A DNA stretch of 26,833 nucleotides, taken from JBFHRB01 sp041591915 (GTDB lineage Bacteria; Actinomycetota; Nitriliruptoria; Nitriliruptorales; Nitriliruptoraceae). Location of the stretch: contig JBFHRB010000010.1 in NCBI GenBank assembly GCA_041591915.1, positions 1-26,833 on the forward strand, given 5' to 3'. The position numbers and the translations under genes are program-made. The notes beneath the pieces are model-generated. The model made no database searches. It was not told the origin of the DNA and was given only the letters and a program-made list of their open reading frames with translations. This document shows positions 1 through 6,757 of the stretch, piece after piece; the stretch's first letter is position 1, and each line of letters begins with the position of its first letter.

Positions 1-85
1 CGTCGAGGTCGGACGAGGCCGCGCGATCGAGCGAGTCCTCACGGTCCGGCGGCGTGTACGTCGGCGTGCGCACAGGACCCTCCAT
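1..85 (-). CDS. N-terminus of an unknown protein, cut by the window edge
   Basis: Reading the minus strand from an ATG at 85 gives 28 codons without a stop, beginning MEGPVRTPTY and continuing with a proline- and aspartate-rich segment to the left edge. A GAGG Shine-Dalgarno-like site lies a few bases upstream of the ATG, and a TAGCCT box sits at 118-123 in the right orientation. The arrangement is divergent from the aminopeptidase gene. Too little is visible to name a product. A disordered, proline-rich N-terminus is common in actinobacterial membrane or regulatory proteins, but that is only a remark. It could also be a chance open frame in GC-rich DNA. Confidence 0.4.
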   Translation of the reverse strand, partial: MEGPVRTPTYTPPDREDSLDRAASSDLD

Positions 86-117
86 GCGACCTCACGACCA
101 CCCAACCCGGCAGCGCG

Positions 118-123
118 AGGCTA
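118..123 (-). promoter_or_regulatory. Candidate -10 box for the divergent gene at 1-85
   Basis: The minus strand reads GGTAGCCT here. The hexamer TAGCCT is identical to the boxes before the diaminohexanoate dehydrogenase-like gene and the tRNA-Glu gene. It lies about 32 bases upstream of the ATG at 85. No convincing -35 element is seen. Confidence 0.35.
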
Positions 124-193
124 CCCCAGCCCTGCCTACCATCCCGCCCGTGGCCCAAACCGGGTCGCCTCCGACCCGTGGCAGGAGCCGCCC

Positions 194-1282
194 GTGTCAG
201 ATCGTCTCGAACGTGCCCGCAACGCCATGCGCGACCGCGGCGTCGATGCCCTGCTGGTCGGAGCGTCCGCCGACCTCGAGTACCTCGTCGGCTACCACGC
301 CCTGGCCATGGAACGCCTGACCCTCCTCGTCGTCCCGGCTGACGGCGAGGCGACGCTGGTCGTCCCGGGGCTGGAGGCTCCGCGCGCCGAGGCGTCCGGC
401 GCCACGCAGCACGCACGGCTGCAGACCTGGGGCGAGGTGGACGACCCCTTCGACGACGCGGCCGCGCTCCTGGCTGACGTCGGCGACGGCACGCTGGCCG
501 TCCAGGACCAGCTGTGGGCGGCCTTCCTCCTGCGGCTGCAGGCCCGGCTCCCGGGTGCCAGTTGGCGGGAGGGGGGAGAGGTCATGCGCGCCCTGCGTGC
601 CGTGAAGACGCCCGAGGAGCTGACGCGGCTGCGAGCGGCGGGTCAGGCGATCGACCGGGTCCACGAGCAGGTGCCCGGCCTCCTCCGTGCCGGTCGAACC
701 GAGGCCGGGGTCGGTCGCGACATCGCCGCCCTCATCGAGCAGACCCACGACAAGGTGGACTTCATCATCGTGGCGAGTGGCCCCAACGGCGCCAGCCCCC
801 ATCACGAGACCTCCGACCGGGTCATCGAGGAGGGCGACCCGATCGTCGTCGACATCGGCGGGACGCTCGATGGCTGGTGCTCCGACTGCACCCGGAACTA
901 CGTCGTCGGGGCCGCGCCCGCCGAGTACAACGAGCTCTACGCGGTCCTGCGCGCCGCCCAGGTGGCCGGCGTCGAGGCCGCGGCGGTCGGGACCCCGGCC
1001 GAGCAGGTCGACGCAGCATGTCGTGGCGTGATCGAGGACGCCGGCTACGGCGAGTACTTCGTCCACCGCACCGGTCACGGCATCGGCATCGAGACCCACG
1101 AGCACCCCTACATCGTCAGCGGCAACGACGAGCCGCTGGCCGCCGGCATGACCTTCTCGGTGGAGCCGGGCATCTACCTGCCGGGTCGGTACGGTGCTCG
1201 CATCGAGGACATCGTCGCCGCCGGAGTAGGCGGCGGTGAACGCCTCAACCTCACCACCCGTGACCTCGTGGAGGTGCGCTGA
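194..1282 (+). CDS. Xaa-Pro aminopeptidase-like M24 metallopeptidase
   Basis: This 362-residue cytosolic peptidase of the pita-bread M24B family should remove an N-terminal residue that precedes proline. The N-terminal half (about 1-135) is a creatinase-type domain and the C-terminal half holds the catalytic fold. All five expected metal ligands are visible: D220 and D231 in VVDIGGTLDGWCSDCTRNY, H295 in HRTGHGIGIE, E324 in FSVEPGIY and E338 in RIEDIV. H203 and H291 are likely substrate-side histidines. The GTG start at 194 is chosen because AGGAG lies 6 bases upstream. The stop overlaps the next start (TGATG), so it is probably translated together with the acetyltransferase. Proline-dipeptidase activity cannot be excluded. 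The family assignment is firm; the exact substrate is inferred. Confidence 0.93.
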   Translation: MSDRLERARNAMRDRGVDALLVGASADLEYLVGYHALAMERLTLLVVPADGEATLVVPGLEAPRAEASGATQHARLQTWGEVDDPFDDAAALLADVGDGTLAVQDQLWAAFLLRLQARLPGASWREGGEVMRALRAVKTPEELTRLRAAGQAIDRVHEQVPGLLRAGRTEAGVGRDIAALIEQTHDKVDFIIVASGPNGASPHHETSDRVIEEGDPIVVDIGGTLDGWCSDCTRNYVVGAAPAEYNELYAVLRAAQVAGVEAAAVGTPAEQVDAACRGVIEDAGYGEYFVHRTGHGIGIETHEHPYIVSGNDEPLAAGMTFSVEPGIYLPGRYGARIEDIVAAGVGGGERLNLTTRDLVEVR

Positions 1283-1728
1283 TGTCCGACGTACGAGTGA
1301 TGCGGGCCCGCATCGAGCAGGTCAAGGAGCTCGCCGCGGAGTACCGCGAGGAGTCGTCGGCGCAGAGCGCTGACGGCCGGCCGTGGGACGCCCCGATGCC
1401 GCAGGGCGGCATCTTCTGGATCGCGACCAACGCGGGGTCCAGGGAGGCGCTGGGGTACGCCGCGGGGACGCTACGGCCCGAGGGCTGCACGGTCGGTCCG
1501 GTCTTCGTCCGGAAGGAGGCCCGCCGGCGTGGCGTCGGTCGCGCGCTCATCGCCTCCATCAGCCAGTGGGCCAACGACACGCGGGTGCCCGTGGTCGAGA
1601 TCTCGGTCGCGGCGGACAACCCCGACGGCCAGGCCTTCCTGGAGTCGCTCGGCTTCCAGCCCCGACGGATCCTCATGTCCATGACCCCGCAGGACGCCAA
1701 GCCCGCACCCGCCGCCCCTGACGCCTGA
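1282..1728 (+). CDS. GNAT-family N-acetyltransferase
   Basis: This 148-residue protein has the acetyl-CoA binding motif A of the GNAT fold: VGPVFVRKEARRRGVGRAL, with the R-R-x-G-x-G pyrophosphate loop at about 82-86. It is followed by a helix and then NPDGQAFLESLGFQ (about 113-126), the usual end of the domain. It would transfer an acetyl group from acetyl-CoA to an amine, but the acceptor cannot be read from the sequence. The start overlaps the stop of the aminopeptidase by one base, and the acyl-CoA dehydrogenase starts 8 bases after its stop, so the genes look like one operon. The C-terminal tail (PAPAAPDA) is low-complexity. Confidence 0.9.
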   Translation: MSDVRVMRARIEQVKELAAEYREESSAQSADGRPWDAPMPQGGIFWIATNAGSREALGYAAGTLRPEGCTVGPVFVRKEARRRGVGRALIASISQWANDTRVPVVEISVAADNPDGQAFLESLGFQPRRILMSMTPQDAKPAPAAPDA

Positions 1729-1736
1729 GGTCCCCG

Positions 1737-2879
1737 ATGGTCCACACCCTGCCGGAGGAGCAGCGCCACCTCCTCGAGCTCGTCGAGGGGTTCGTCGCCA
1801 ACGAGGTGCGACCTCGGGCCGACGCGTACGAGCGCGAGGACCGGTTCCCGCGGGAACTGTGGGACCAGCTGGCGTCGATGGACCTGACAGGGCTCCCGTT
1901 CCCCGAGGACATCGGTGGATCGGCGCTGCCCTACCGCACCTACCTGATGGTGCTCGACGAGCTCGGGCGTGGCTTCGCGGCCCTCGCCCTTGCGGTCTCG
2001 GTCAACACGCTCGTCGCTTGGGCGATCGACCGCTGGGGCACCGAGGACCAGCGTCAGGCCTTCGCCCGACCCCTGGTCGAGGGGAGCGGCATCGGTGCGT
2101 ACTGCCTCAGCGAGCCCGACGTGGGTTCCGACGCGGCCGCCCTGAGCTGTCGCGCGACGAGGGACGGTGACGCCTACCACCTCAACGGGGTCAAGGCCTG
2201 GATCACCCATGGTGGCGTGGCCTCGAGCTACCTCGTCTTCTGCCGCACGGGCGACGTCGGAGCATCGGGCATCTCGGCCGTCCTGCTCGAGGCCGACCAG
2301 GACGGCATGACCATCCTCAAGCACGAGGACAAGATGGGGCTGCGCGCATCGCCCACGGCGCAGTTGGCGCTCGAGGGCGCGGTCGCCACGCCGGACCGGC
2401 TCCTCGGCGAGCAGGAGGGCATCGGGTTCAAGGTCGCGATGTCGGCGCTCGATGGTGGTCGGCTCGGCATCGCCGCGGTGTCCACGGGCGTCGCGCAGGC
2501 GGCCCTCGACGTGTCGCTGCGGTACGCGAAGGAGCGGACGCAGTTCGGCCGTCCGATCATCGAGCACCAAGGGGTGAGCTTCCTGCTCGCCGACATGGCC
2601 ACCCAGATCGAGGCTGCTCGCGAGCTCTACAAGTCGGCGGCCGACCGGCGCGACCGCGGCTTCGAGGTCGGCAAGGTGTGCTCGATGGCCAAGCTGTTCT
2701 GCACCGACACGGCGATGAGGGTCACGACCGACGCCGTCCAGGTCCTCGGCGGCGTGGGCTACACGAAGGACTTCCCGGTGGAGCGGTACATGCGGGAGGC
2801 CAAGGTGATGCAGATCTTCGAGGGCACCAACCAGATCCAGCGCCTGGTCATCGGCCGCAAGCTGGCGCAGGGGTCGTGA
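1737..2879 (+). CDS. Acyl-CoA dehydrogenase
   Basis: This 380-residue flavoenzyme has the usual length for a short- or medium-chain acyl-CoA dehydrogenase, which introduces the alpha-beta double bond and passes electrons to ETF. Signature segments are AYCLSEPDVGSDAA (about 121-134), the substrate-side loop KAWITHGG (about 153-160), RTQFGRPI (about 267-274) and the C-terminal QIFEGTNQIQRLVIGRKLA. E362 in the last segment is the expected catalytic base. The N-terminal, beta-barrel and C-terminal helical domains are all present. It lies 8 bases after the acetyltransferase and its stop overlaps the start of a small membrane protein. The chain length or branched-chain preference is not decidable here. 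A role beside the diaminohexanoate dehydrogenase-like gene downstream is possible but not shown. Confidence 0.95.
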   Translation: MVHTLPEEQRHLLELVEGFVANEVRPRADAYEREDRFPRELWDQLASMDLTGLPFPEDIGGSALPYRTYLMVLDELGRGFAALALAVSVNTLVAWAIDRWGTEDQRQAFARPLVEGSGIGAYCLSEPDVGSDAAALSCRATRDGDAYHLNGVKAWITHGGVASSYLVFCRTGDVGASGISAVLLEADQDGMTILKHEDKMGLRASPTAQLALEGAVATPDRLLGEQEGIGFKVAMSALDGGRLGIAAVSTGVAQAALDVSLRYAKERTQFGRPIIEHQGVSFLLADMATQIEAARELYKSAADRRDRGFEVGKVCSMAKLFCTDTAMRVTTDAVQVLGGVGYTKDFPVERYMREAKVMQIFEGTNQIQRLVIGRKLAQGS

Positions 2880-3184
2880 CGGAGCCCGTCGAGGGCGGGG
2901 ATCCGCTCACCCGCCGCGGCCTGAGGATCCTCGTTGCCCTCACCGTGGTGTTCGGCGGGGGCCTGCTCGCGCTGTCCGCCTCGAACGGCGGACGGGCAGG
3001 CCTGACCGGCCTGCTGCTCGGGACCGCGTTCGCCAGCGCCCTGACCTCGCTCTACGCCGTGCTCACGGGCGCCAGAGACGTGTTCCTGTCTCGCCCGGTG
3101 GGCCGCTCCCGATACGGCCTGGCGGCGGCGACGTTCATCGCCACCCCGATGCTCTTCAGCATGGTCGCGAGCCTCGGCGGCTGA
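2876..3184 (+). CDS. Small membrane protein of unknown function
   Basis: A GTG at 2876 overlaps the TGA of the acyl-CoA dehydrogenase (GTGA) and opens a 102-residue frame. A longer in-frame extension upstream would lie wholly inside the dehydrogenase gene and was rejected. The protein has a short charged N-terminus (TEPVEGGDPLTRRG), then three likely membrane segments at roughly 19-37, 46-68 and 83-100. The loop between the second and third is basic (RPVGRSRYG). I do not recognise the family. Tight overlap with the upstream gene suggests translational coupling and probably the end of the four-gene unit, since about 100 bases of non-coding sequence follow. Confidence 0.72.
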   Translation: MTEPVEGGDPLTRRGLRILVALTVVFGGGLLALSASNGGRAGLTGLLLGTAFASALTSLYAVLTGARDVFLSRPVGRSRYGLAAATFIATPMLFSMVASLGG

Positions 3185-3242
3185 CCCCGACGGGGCCCGA
3201 CTGACGAAGCGCTGCCTACGGTCTCGCCTACGACCCCGGTGG

Positions 3243-3248
3243 TAGCCT
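3243..3248 (+). promoter_or_regulatory. Candidate -10 box before the diaminohexanoate dehydrogenase-like gene
   Basis: GGTAGCCT matches the recurring -10 box of this window. Transcription from it would begin near 3255. That is downstream of the GTG at 3239 and upstream of the CTG at 3290, and so favours the CTG as the translation start. No clear -35 hexamer is present. Confidence 0.35.
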
Positions 3249-3289
3249 CAAGGGCGCTGCACAGCGTCTGGAAGGAGAGGTCGACGGAC

Positions 3290-4357
3290 CTGGCAGCAGC
3301 CCCTTCCCCCGACGTCGTCTCAGGCGCCGGAATTGCTCGCGTCATCGAGCCCGTCGGCGTGCTCCCGCAGGCGGCCTGGCGGCTCGACAACCGGCCCGAT
3401 CTGCTCACGGGCGAGGCGCGGATCGACCTCGAGCACCTGGTGCTCGACGCGGCCGCCTTCGACGCCTGGCGGCGGGCGGCCGACGGCGATCCGGGGCGCA
3501 TGCGCGCGGCGCTGCTCGAGACCTGCGCCGAGCGCGGCAAGGTCTGCCACCCCCAGACGGCGACGGGCGGCATGTTCGTCGGGCGACTCGCCGAGACGGG
3601 GCCACAACGGCGGCAGCCCCAGCTCGCCATCGGGACGCAGGTCGCCTCGCTCGGGCCACTGACCGCAACTCCCGTCTGGCTGGCCTCGGTGTCGGACTGG
3701 GACGGCAGCGGCCGCGTCGTGCCGTGCCGCGGGCATGCGATCGTCGCGGGGGCGACGCCCATCGTGGCGCTCCCTGACGGGGTTCCGGCGCCCGTGGTCG
3801 CGGCAGCGCTGCCGGCCGGGCGCATCGTCGCAGCGCTCGAGCGAGCCCAGCCCGCAGGCCAGCGTGTCGCGATCATCGGCGGCCACACGGTCGAGGGCCA
3901 CCTCGCCGCTGTCTGCGCCCGCGAGCTCGGCGCGGCGAACGTCGTGGCCGTCGTCACGACCCTGCACGACGCGCGCCTCTGCGACCACGTCGGTGCTGCC
4001 GAACCCACGATCGTCGCTCCCACCGACGCGGTCGACTGCGCGGGTGCGGTGGAAGCCGCCCTCGGCGGACCAGCTGACGTGACCGTGGTCGCGATGCCGG
4101 GCGCCGGCCTGACCGGGGCGGCCGTGCTCGGAACCCGCGAGGGCGGCCGGGTCCTCGCGGCGAGCGACGCCACCGTGCTCGCTGCGCTGGGGGAGTCCGC
4201 TGACGCGCTGGGCCGGTCGCTCGAGGTCATCGCACCGGTCGGGCACGGGCTCCGCGCAGGCGCCGCCGTCGCCGACCTGTTGTCGGAGCACCTGCCGCTC
4301 GCTCGCACGGTGGCCTGGGCCGCTGGGCTCGGTCCGGACCCGCTGGGGGGCGCATGA
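3290..4357 (+). CDS. kdd: L-erythro-3,5-diaminohexanoate dehydrogenase-like protein
   Basis: The N-terminal half carries family features of Kdd, the NAD(P)-dependent enzyme that deaminates 3,5-diaminohexanoate in lysine fermentation: RVIEPVGVLPQAAWRLDN, a GKVCHPQTATGGMFVG block, then a medium-chain-dehydrogenase-like Rossmann segment with VAIIGGHTVEGHLAA. The C-terminal third is more divergent. The start is debatable. A GTG at 3239 is in frame but has no ribosome site, whereas a CTG at 3290 has AAGGAGAGG 9 bases upstream, giving 355 residues, close to the family length. Its stop overlaps the amidohydrolase start (ATGA). Lysine aminomutase, Kce and Kal genes are not in the window, so the substrate may differ. 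Assignment is from recalled family motifs, not a search. Confidence 0.7.
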   Translation: MAAAPSPDVVSGAGIARVIEPVGVLPQAAWRLDNRPDLLTGEARIDLEHLVLDAAAFDAWRRAADGDPGRMRAALLETCAERGKVCHPQTATGGMFVGRLAETGPQRRQPQLAIGTQVASLGPLTATPVWLASVSDWDGSGRVVPCRGHAIVAGATPIVALPDGVPAPVVAAALPAGRIVAALERAQPAGQRVAIIGGHTVEGHLAAVCARELGAANVVAVVTTLHDARLCDHVGAAEPTIVAPTDAVDCAGAVEAALGGPADVTVVAMPGAGLTGAAVLGTREGGRVLAASDATVLAALGESADALGRSLEVIAPVGHGLRAGAAVADLLSEHLPLARTVAWAAGLGPDPLGGA

Positions 4358-5982
4358 GCACGGTCGAGGGAACACGGCCGGCCGACGCCGGCGACACCCA
4401 GCGCCCGCGGGGCACGCTGATCACGGCGGACCGCATCGTCACACTGGGGCGGGGCCGCTACCAGGCGCGCTGCCTCGTCGTTCGCGGGAAGCGGGTCGTC
4501 TGGGTCGGCGACGACCCAGAGCTCGCACCGCCCCACGCGGACCGCCTCGACCTCGACGGGTGCACCATCGGCCCCGCCTTCGTCGACGCGCACGCCCACC
4601 TCACCCCGACGGGCATCACCCTCATCGGCCTCGACCTCAGCGGTGTCCGAAGCGGGGGCGAGCTGCTGCGGGCCGTCCAGACCTACGCGGAGCAGCACAC
4701 CGGGCGGGTCGTCTGGGGACACGGCTTCGATCCGCACGACTTCGCGGACGACCTCCCCGACGCGGACGAACTCAGCGCCGCGGCCGGCGGCATGGCCGTG
4801 TTCCTCAGCCGGGTCGACGGCCACAGCTGCATCGTCGACCGGGCCACCCTTTCGGCGGCGCCGCTGGCGAGGGCACACGGCGTCGAACGTGACGCTGACG
4901 GTGAACCCACCGGCCTGTTGCGCCGCGAGGCCAACCACATCGTCCGGCGGTGGTCGGTGGGCGCGATGACCGACGCCGAGCTCAAGCAGGCACGCTTCGC
5001 GGTGGCCAAGCACGCGGCCTCACTCGGGATCTCGTCGGTCCACGAGATGGGCGGCCCGGACATCATGGGTGCGGCGGACTTCGATGCGTGGCTGTACGGC
5101 TCGTGGCCCATCGAGGTCATCCCCTACTGGGCCGGACTCGACCTGCGGTTCGTGATCGAGCGCGACCTCAAGCACATCGGTGGCGACATCCTGCTCGACG
5201 GCTCCCTCTCCTCGCACACGGCCGCACTCGTGGATCCGTACGAGGACATGCCCCACGTCCGGGGCCACCTCGAGTTCGAGGACGACACGCTCGTCGAGCT
5301 CTTCATGGAGGCGACCCGAGCCGGGGTCCAGGTGGGTGTCCACGCGATCGGCGACGCAGCAATCGCCCAGGCGGTTCGCTGCTGGCGGGCGGTGGACGAC
5401 CGACTCCCGGACTACCTCGAGGGCGGCGTCCGGCGCCTTCGGCACCGGCTCGAGCACGCGGAGGTCATGCACGACTTCGACCTCATGGACGACATCGCCG
5501 ACCTCGGGCTCGTCATCTCGGCCCAGCCGCAGTTCGAGACGCTCTGGGGACAGGCGGGCGGCGTGTACGAGACCCGCCTGGGTGCTGCCCGGGCCGTCGA
5601 CACCAACCCCCTCCGCGAGCTCGCGGACCGTGGCGTCGCGCTGGCCTTCGGCTCGGACGCCAACGTCAGCTCCATGGACCCCTGGGCCACGGTCGCGGCC
5701 GCCCAGGACCGCCGCCACAACCAGCATGGCATCACGCGACTGGAGGCCGTCTCGGCCAGCGTGCTCGGCGGTCGGCACGCTGCGCGGCAGGAACGCTGGG
5801 TGGGGTCGATCCGGGCCGGCAAGCGTGCGGACCTCGCCGCGTGGGAGGGTGATCCCTTCGCTGCCGAGGACCCGCGCGGTACCCGCTGCGTCATGACCAT
5901 GTACAAGGGCCGGATGACCTACGGGGAGCTGCCGCTGCCTCGCTGGGAGCTCCAGCCGCTCGATACGCCCGCACGCTCGTGA
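4354..5982 (+). CDS. Metal-dependent amidohydrolase, YtcJ-like (amidohydrolase 3 group)
   Basis: This 542-residue protein has the amidohydrolase TIM-barrel markers: FVDAHAHLTPTG with metal ligands H80 and H82, GVHAIGDAAI with H330, HRLEHAEV with H368, and the catalytic aspartate D435 in FGSDANVSSMDPW. The N-terminal strand GTLITADRIVTLG and the C-terminal GSIRAGKRADLAAWEGDP form the small beta-sandwich domain typical of cytosolic hydrolases of this group. It resembles the YtcJ/NfdA branch, whose members hydrolyse substituted formamides or other amides; the true substrate is unknown. The ATG overlaps the stop of the preceding dehydrogenase-like gene, so the two are probably made together and may act in one catabolic route. 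A 409-base non-coding stretch follows. Confidence 0.88.
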   Translation: MSTVEGTRPADAGDTQRPRGTLITADRIVTLGRGRYQARCLVVRGKRVVWVGDDPELAPPHADRLDLDGCTIGPAFVDAHAHLTPTGITLIGLDLSGVRSGGELLRAVQTYAEQHTGRVVWGHGFDPHDFADDLPDADELSAAAGGMAVFLSRVDGHSCIVDRATLSAAPLARAHGVERDADGEPTGLLRREANHIVRRWSVGAMTDAELKQARFAVAKHAASLGISSVHEMGGPDIMGAADFDAWLYGSWPIEVIPYWAGLDLRFVIERDLKHIGGDILLDGSLSSHTAALVDPYEDMPHVRGHLEFEDDTLVELFMEATRAGVQVGVHAIGDAAIAQAVRCWRAVDDRLPDYLEGGVRRLRHRLEHAEVMHDFDLMDDIADLGLVISAQPQFETLWGQAGGVYETRLGAARAVDTNPLRELADRGVALAFGSDANVSSMDPWATVAAAQDRRHNQHGITRLEAVSASVLGGRHAARQERWVGSIRAGKRADLAAWEGDPFAAEDPRGTRCVMTMYKGRMTYGELPLPRWELQPLDTPARS

Positions 5983-6001
5983 GCACGGACTGACCTCGGT
6001 C

Positions 6002-6030
6002 TTGACGCGCGCCCGGCGAGCCAGCAGTAT
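6002..6030 (+). promoter_or_regulatory. Candidate sigma-70-type promoter
   Basis: TTGACG at 6002-6007 is separated by 17 bases from CAGTAT at 6025-6030. The -35 hexamer is the best match to consensus seen in the window. The predicted start near 6037 is just before the first hairpin of the gap and about 355 bases upstream of the DUF4193 start. Confidence 0.4.
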
Positions 6031-6040
6031 CCGCTCCGCT

Positions 6041-6061
6041 CCGGGCCCCACCAGGGCCCGG
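6041..6061 (+). repeat. Inverted repeat / hairpin, 8-bp perfect stem
   Basis: CCGGGCCC at 6041-6048 and GGGCCCGG at 6054-6061 pair perfectly around a 5-base loop (CACCA). It lies 58 bases after the amidohydrolase stop, so it could terminate that operon, although no T-run follows. It is equally the first element of the structured gap. Confidence 0.6.
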
Positions 6062-6108
6062 CCGCGTGGGTGAGAGGGGCCGGTGCGGTGGGGCGGACGT
6101 CGTGGTCG

Positions 6109-6124
6109 GGTGACCCAGGTCACC
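6109..6124. repeat. Operator-like inverted repeat
   Basis: GGTGACC and GGTCACC are perfect 7-base arms separated by CA. An outer CGTGGT (6101-6106) is also complementary to ACCACG (6122-6127). The short spacer looks more like a dimeric regulator site than an RNA hairpin. No regulator gene is adjacent. Confidence 0.4.
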
Positions 6125-6194
6125 ACGTGGGCGCGACGCCACCACCGGAATTGATGCCCTCGCGGGAACCGGTCCGGGCCTAGTAGAAAACTCT

Positions 6195-6217
6195 GCGCGC
6201 CAGCTCCGCCAGCGCGC
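6195..6217 (+). repeat. Inverted repeat, GCGCGC arms
   Basis: GCGCGC at 6195-6200 and at 6212-6217 flank an 11-base loop. It follows directly after the AT-rich patch at 6181-6193. In GC-rich DNA a 6-bp GC stem can arise by chance, so this element is the weakest of the four. Confidence 0.35.
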
Positions 6218-6232
6218 GGCGGTCCCACCCGC

Positions 6233-6287
6233 CCGGACGGACCAGAGCCGGGAGGCCACGTACGTGGCCTCCCGTCTGCCCGTCCGG
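6233..6287 (+). repeat. Long hairpin containing a perfect 26-bp palindrome
   Basis: Positions 6249-6274 are a perfect palindrome centred on GTAC at 6260-6263. The flanks extend the stem: CAGA (6243-6246) pairs with TCTG (6275-6278), and CCGGACGG (6233-6240) pairs with CCGTCCGG (6280-6287), with only small internal loops. As RNA this gives a stem of more than 20 pairs, far beyond chance. No T-run follows, so it is not a classic intrinsic terminator. It lies about 100 bases upstream of the DUF4193 start. Confidence 0.7.
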
Positions 6288-6391
6288 CCGTGCTGCTCCC
6301 TTGCAGGAGTCCCGAGCGACTGCTACCAACCGCCCCCCAAGTGCCGACAGAGCCCCACGGATCCCCCCGATCCGCCACAAGGAGCGCCCCC

Positions 6392-6757
6392 GTGGTCGAC
6401 GACGAACTCGACGAGGTCGAAGAGCTCGACGAGGACGAGGAAGAACTCGACGAGGACGACGTTGCGGACGTCGACGCGGACGACGACGCTGACGACGTCG
6501 ACGTCGACGAGGAGGCACTCGAGCCGGCATTCGACGACGACGGCGAGGAGGGCGACGAGCCGGTCGTCGACCTCGACATCGCGGTGTTCGACGAGGAGCC
6601 CGACGAGGCCGACGACGTCGAGGACGCCGACGACGACGGTGGCGACGAGGAGGACTCCCTGAAGGAGGGCGAGTTCGTTTGCACCTCGTGCTTCCTCGTG
6701 AAGGGCCCGTCCCAGCTCGCAGACACGAAGGCGATGCTCTGTCGCGACTGCGCCTGA
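6392..6757 (+). CDS. DUF4193 acidic protein with C-terminal zinc-ribbon cysteines
   Basis: The 121-residue protein is dominated by Asp and Glu over its first 90 residues and ends in a compact Cys motif, FVCTSCFLVKGPSQL followed by CRDCA, two CxxC pairs that should bind zinc. This layout, acidic body plus terminal zinc ribbon, is that of the actinobacterial DUF4193 family, whose function I do not know. The start is the GTG at 6392, with AAGGAG 7 bases upstream; upstream codons in frame lack acidic character and lie in the structured gap. The gene overlaps lnt by 79 bases, and an AAGGAGG inside its own 3' end probably serves lnt. The extreme acidity may reflect a nucleic-acid mimic or a protein-binding tail, which is inference. 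Its length exceeds the roughly 100 residues of mycobacterial relatives because of acidic repeats. Confidence 0.82.
   Translation: MVDDELDEVEELDEDEEELDEDDVADVDADDDADDVDVDEEALEPAFDDDGEEGDEPVVDLDIAVFDEEPDEADDVEDADDDGGDEEDSLKEGEFVCTSCFLVKGPSQLADTKAMLCRDCA

Larger units (their letters stand above)
5983..6391 (+). other. 409-bp non-coding gap rich in inverted repeats; candidate structured RNA or long leader
   Basis: This is the longest stretch without a gene. It starts with a good sigma-70-like promoter at 6002-6030, followed by four strong inverted repeats (6041-6061, 6109-6124, 6195-6217, 6233-6287). A second weaker promoter-like pair, TTGCAG at 6301 and TACCAA at 6324 with 17 bases between, lies just before the DUF4193 gene. 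An unusually AT-rich patch, TAGTAGAAAACTC, sits at 6181-6193. It does not show the conserved cores of RNase P RNA or tmRNA. It may be a small RNA ending at the 6233-6287 hairpin, a long 5' leader, or terminator plus operator plus promoter. Confidence 0.4.

Noticed and set aside
3052..5013. Long minus-strand frame opposite the dehydrogenase-like and amidohydrolase genes
   Set aside because: The product is Ser/Ala/Arg-rich without motifs, and the plus-strand genes are well supported.
6041..6061. Intrinsic terminator
   Set aside because: The stem is strong, but no T-run follows; listed as a hairpin only.
5983..6391. RNase P RNA or tmRNA in the long gap
   Set aside because: The conserved cores of RNase P RNA and a tag-encoding frame for tmRNA were not found.
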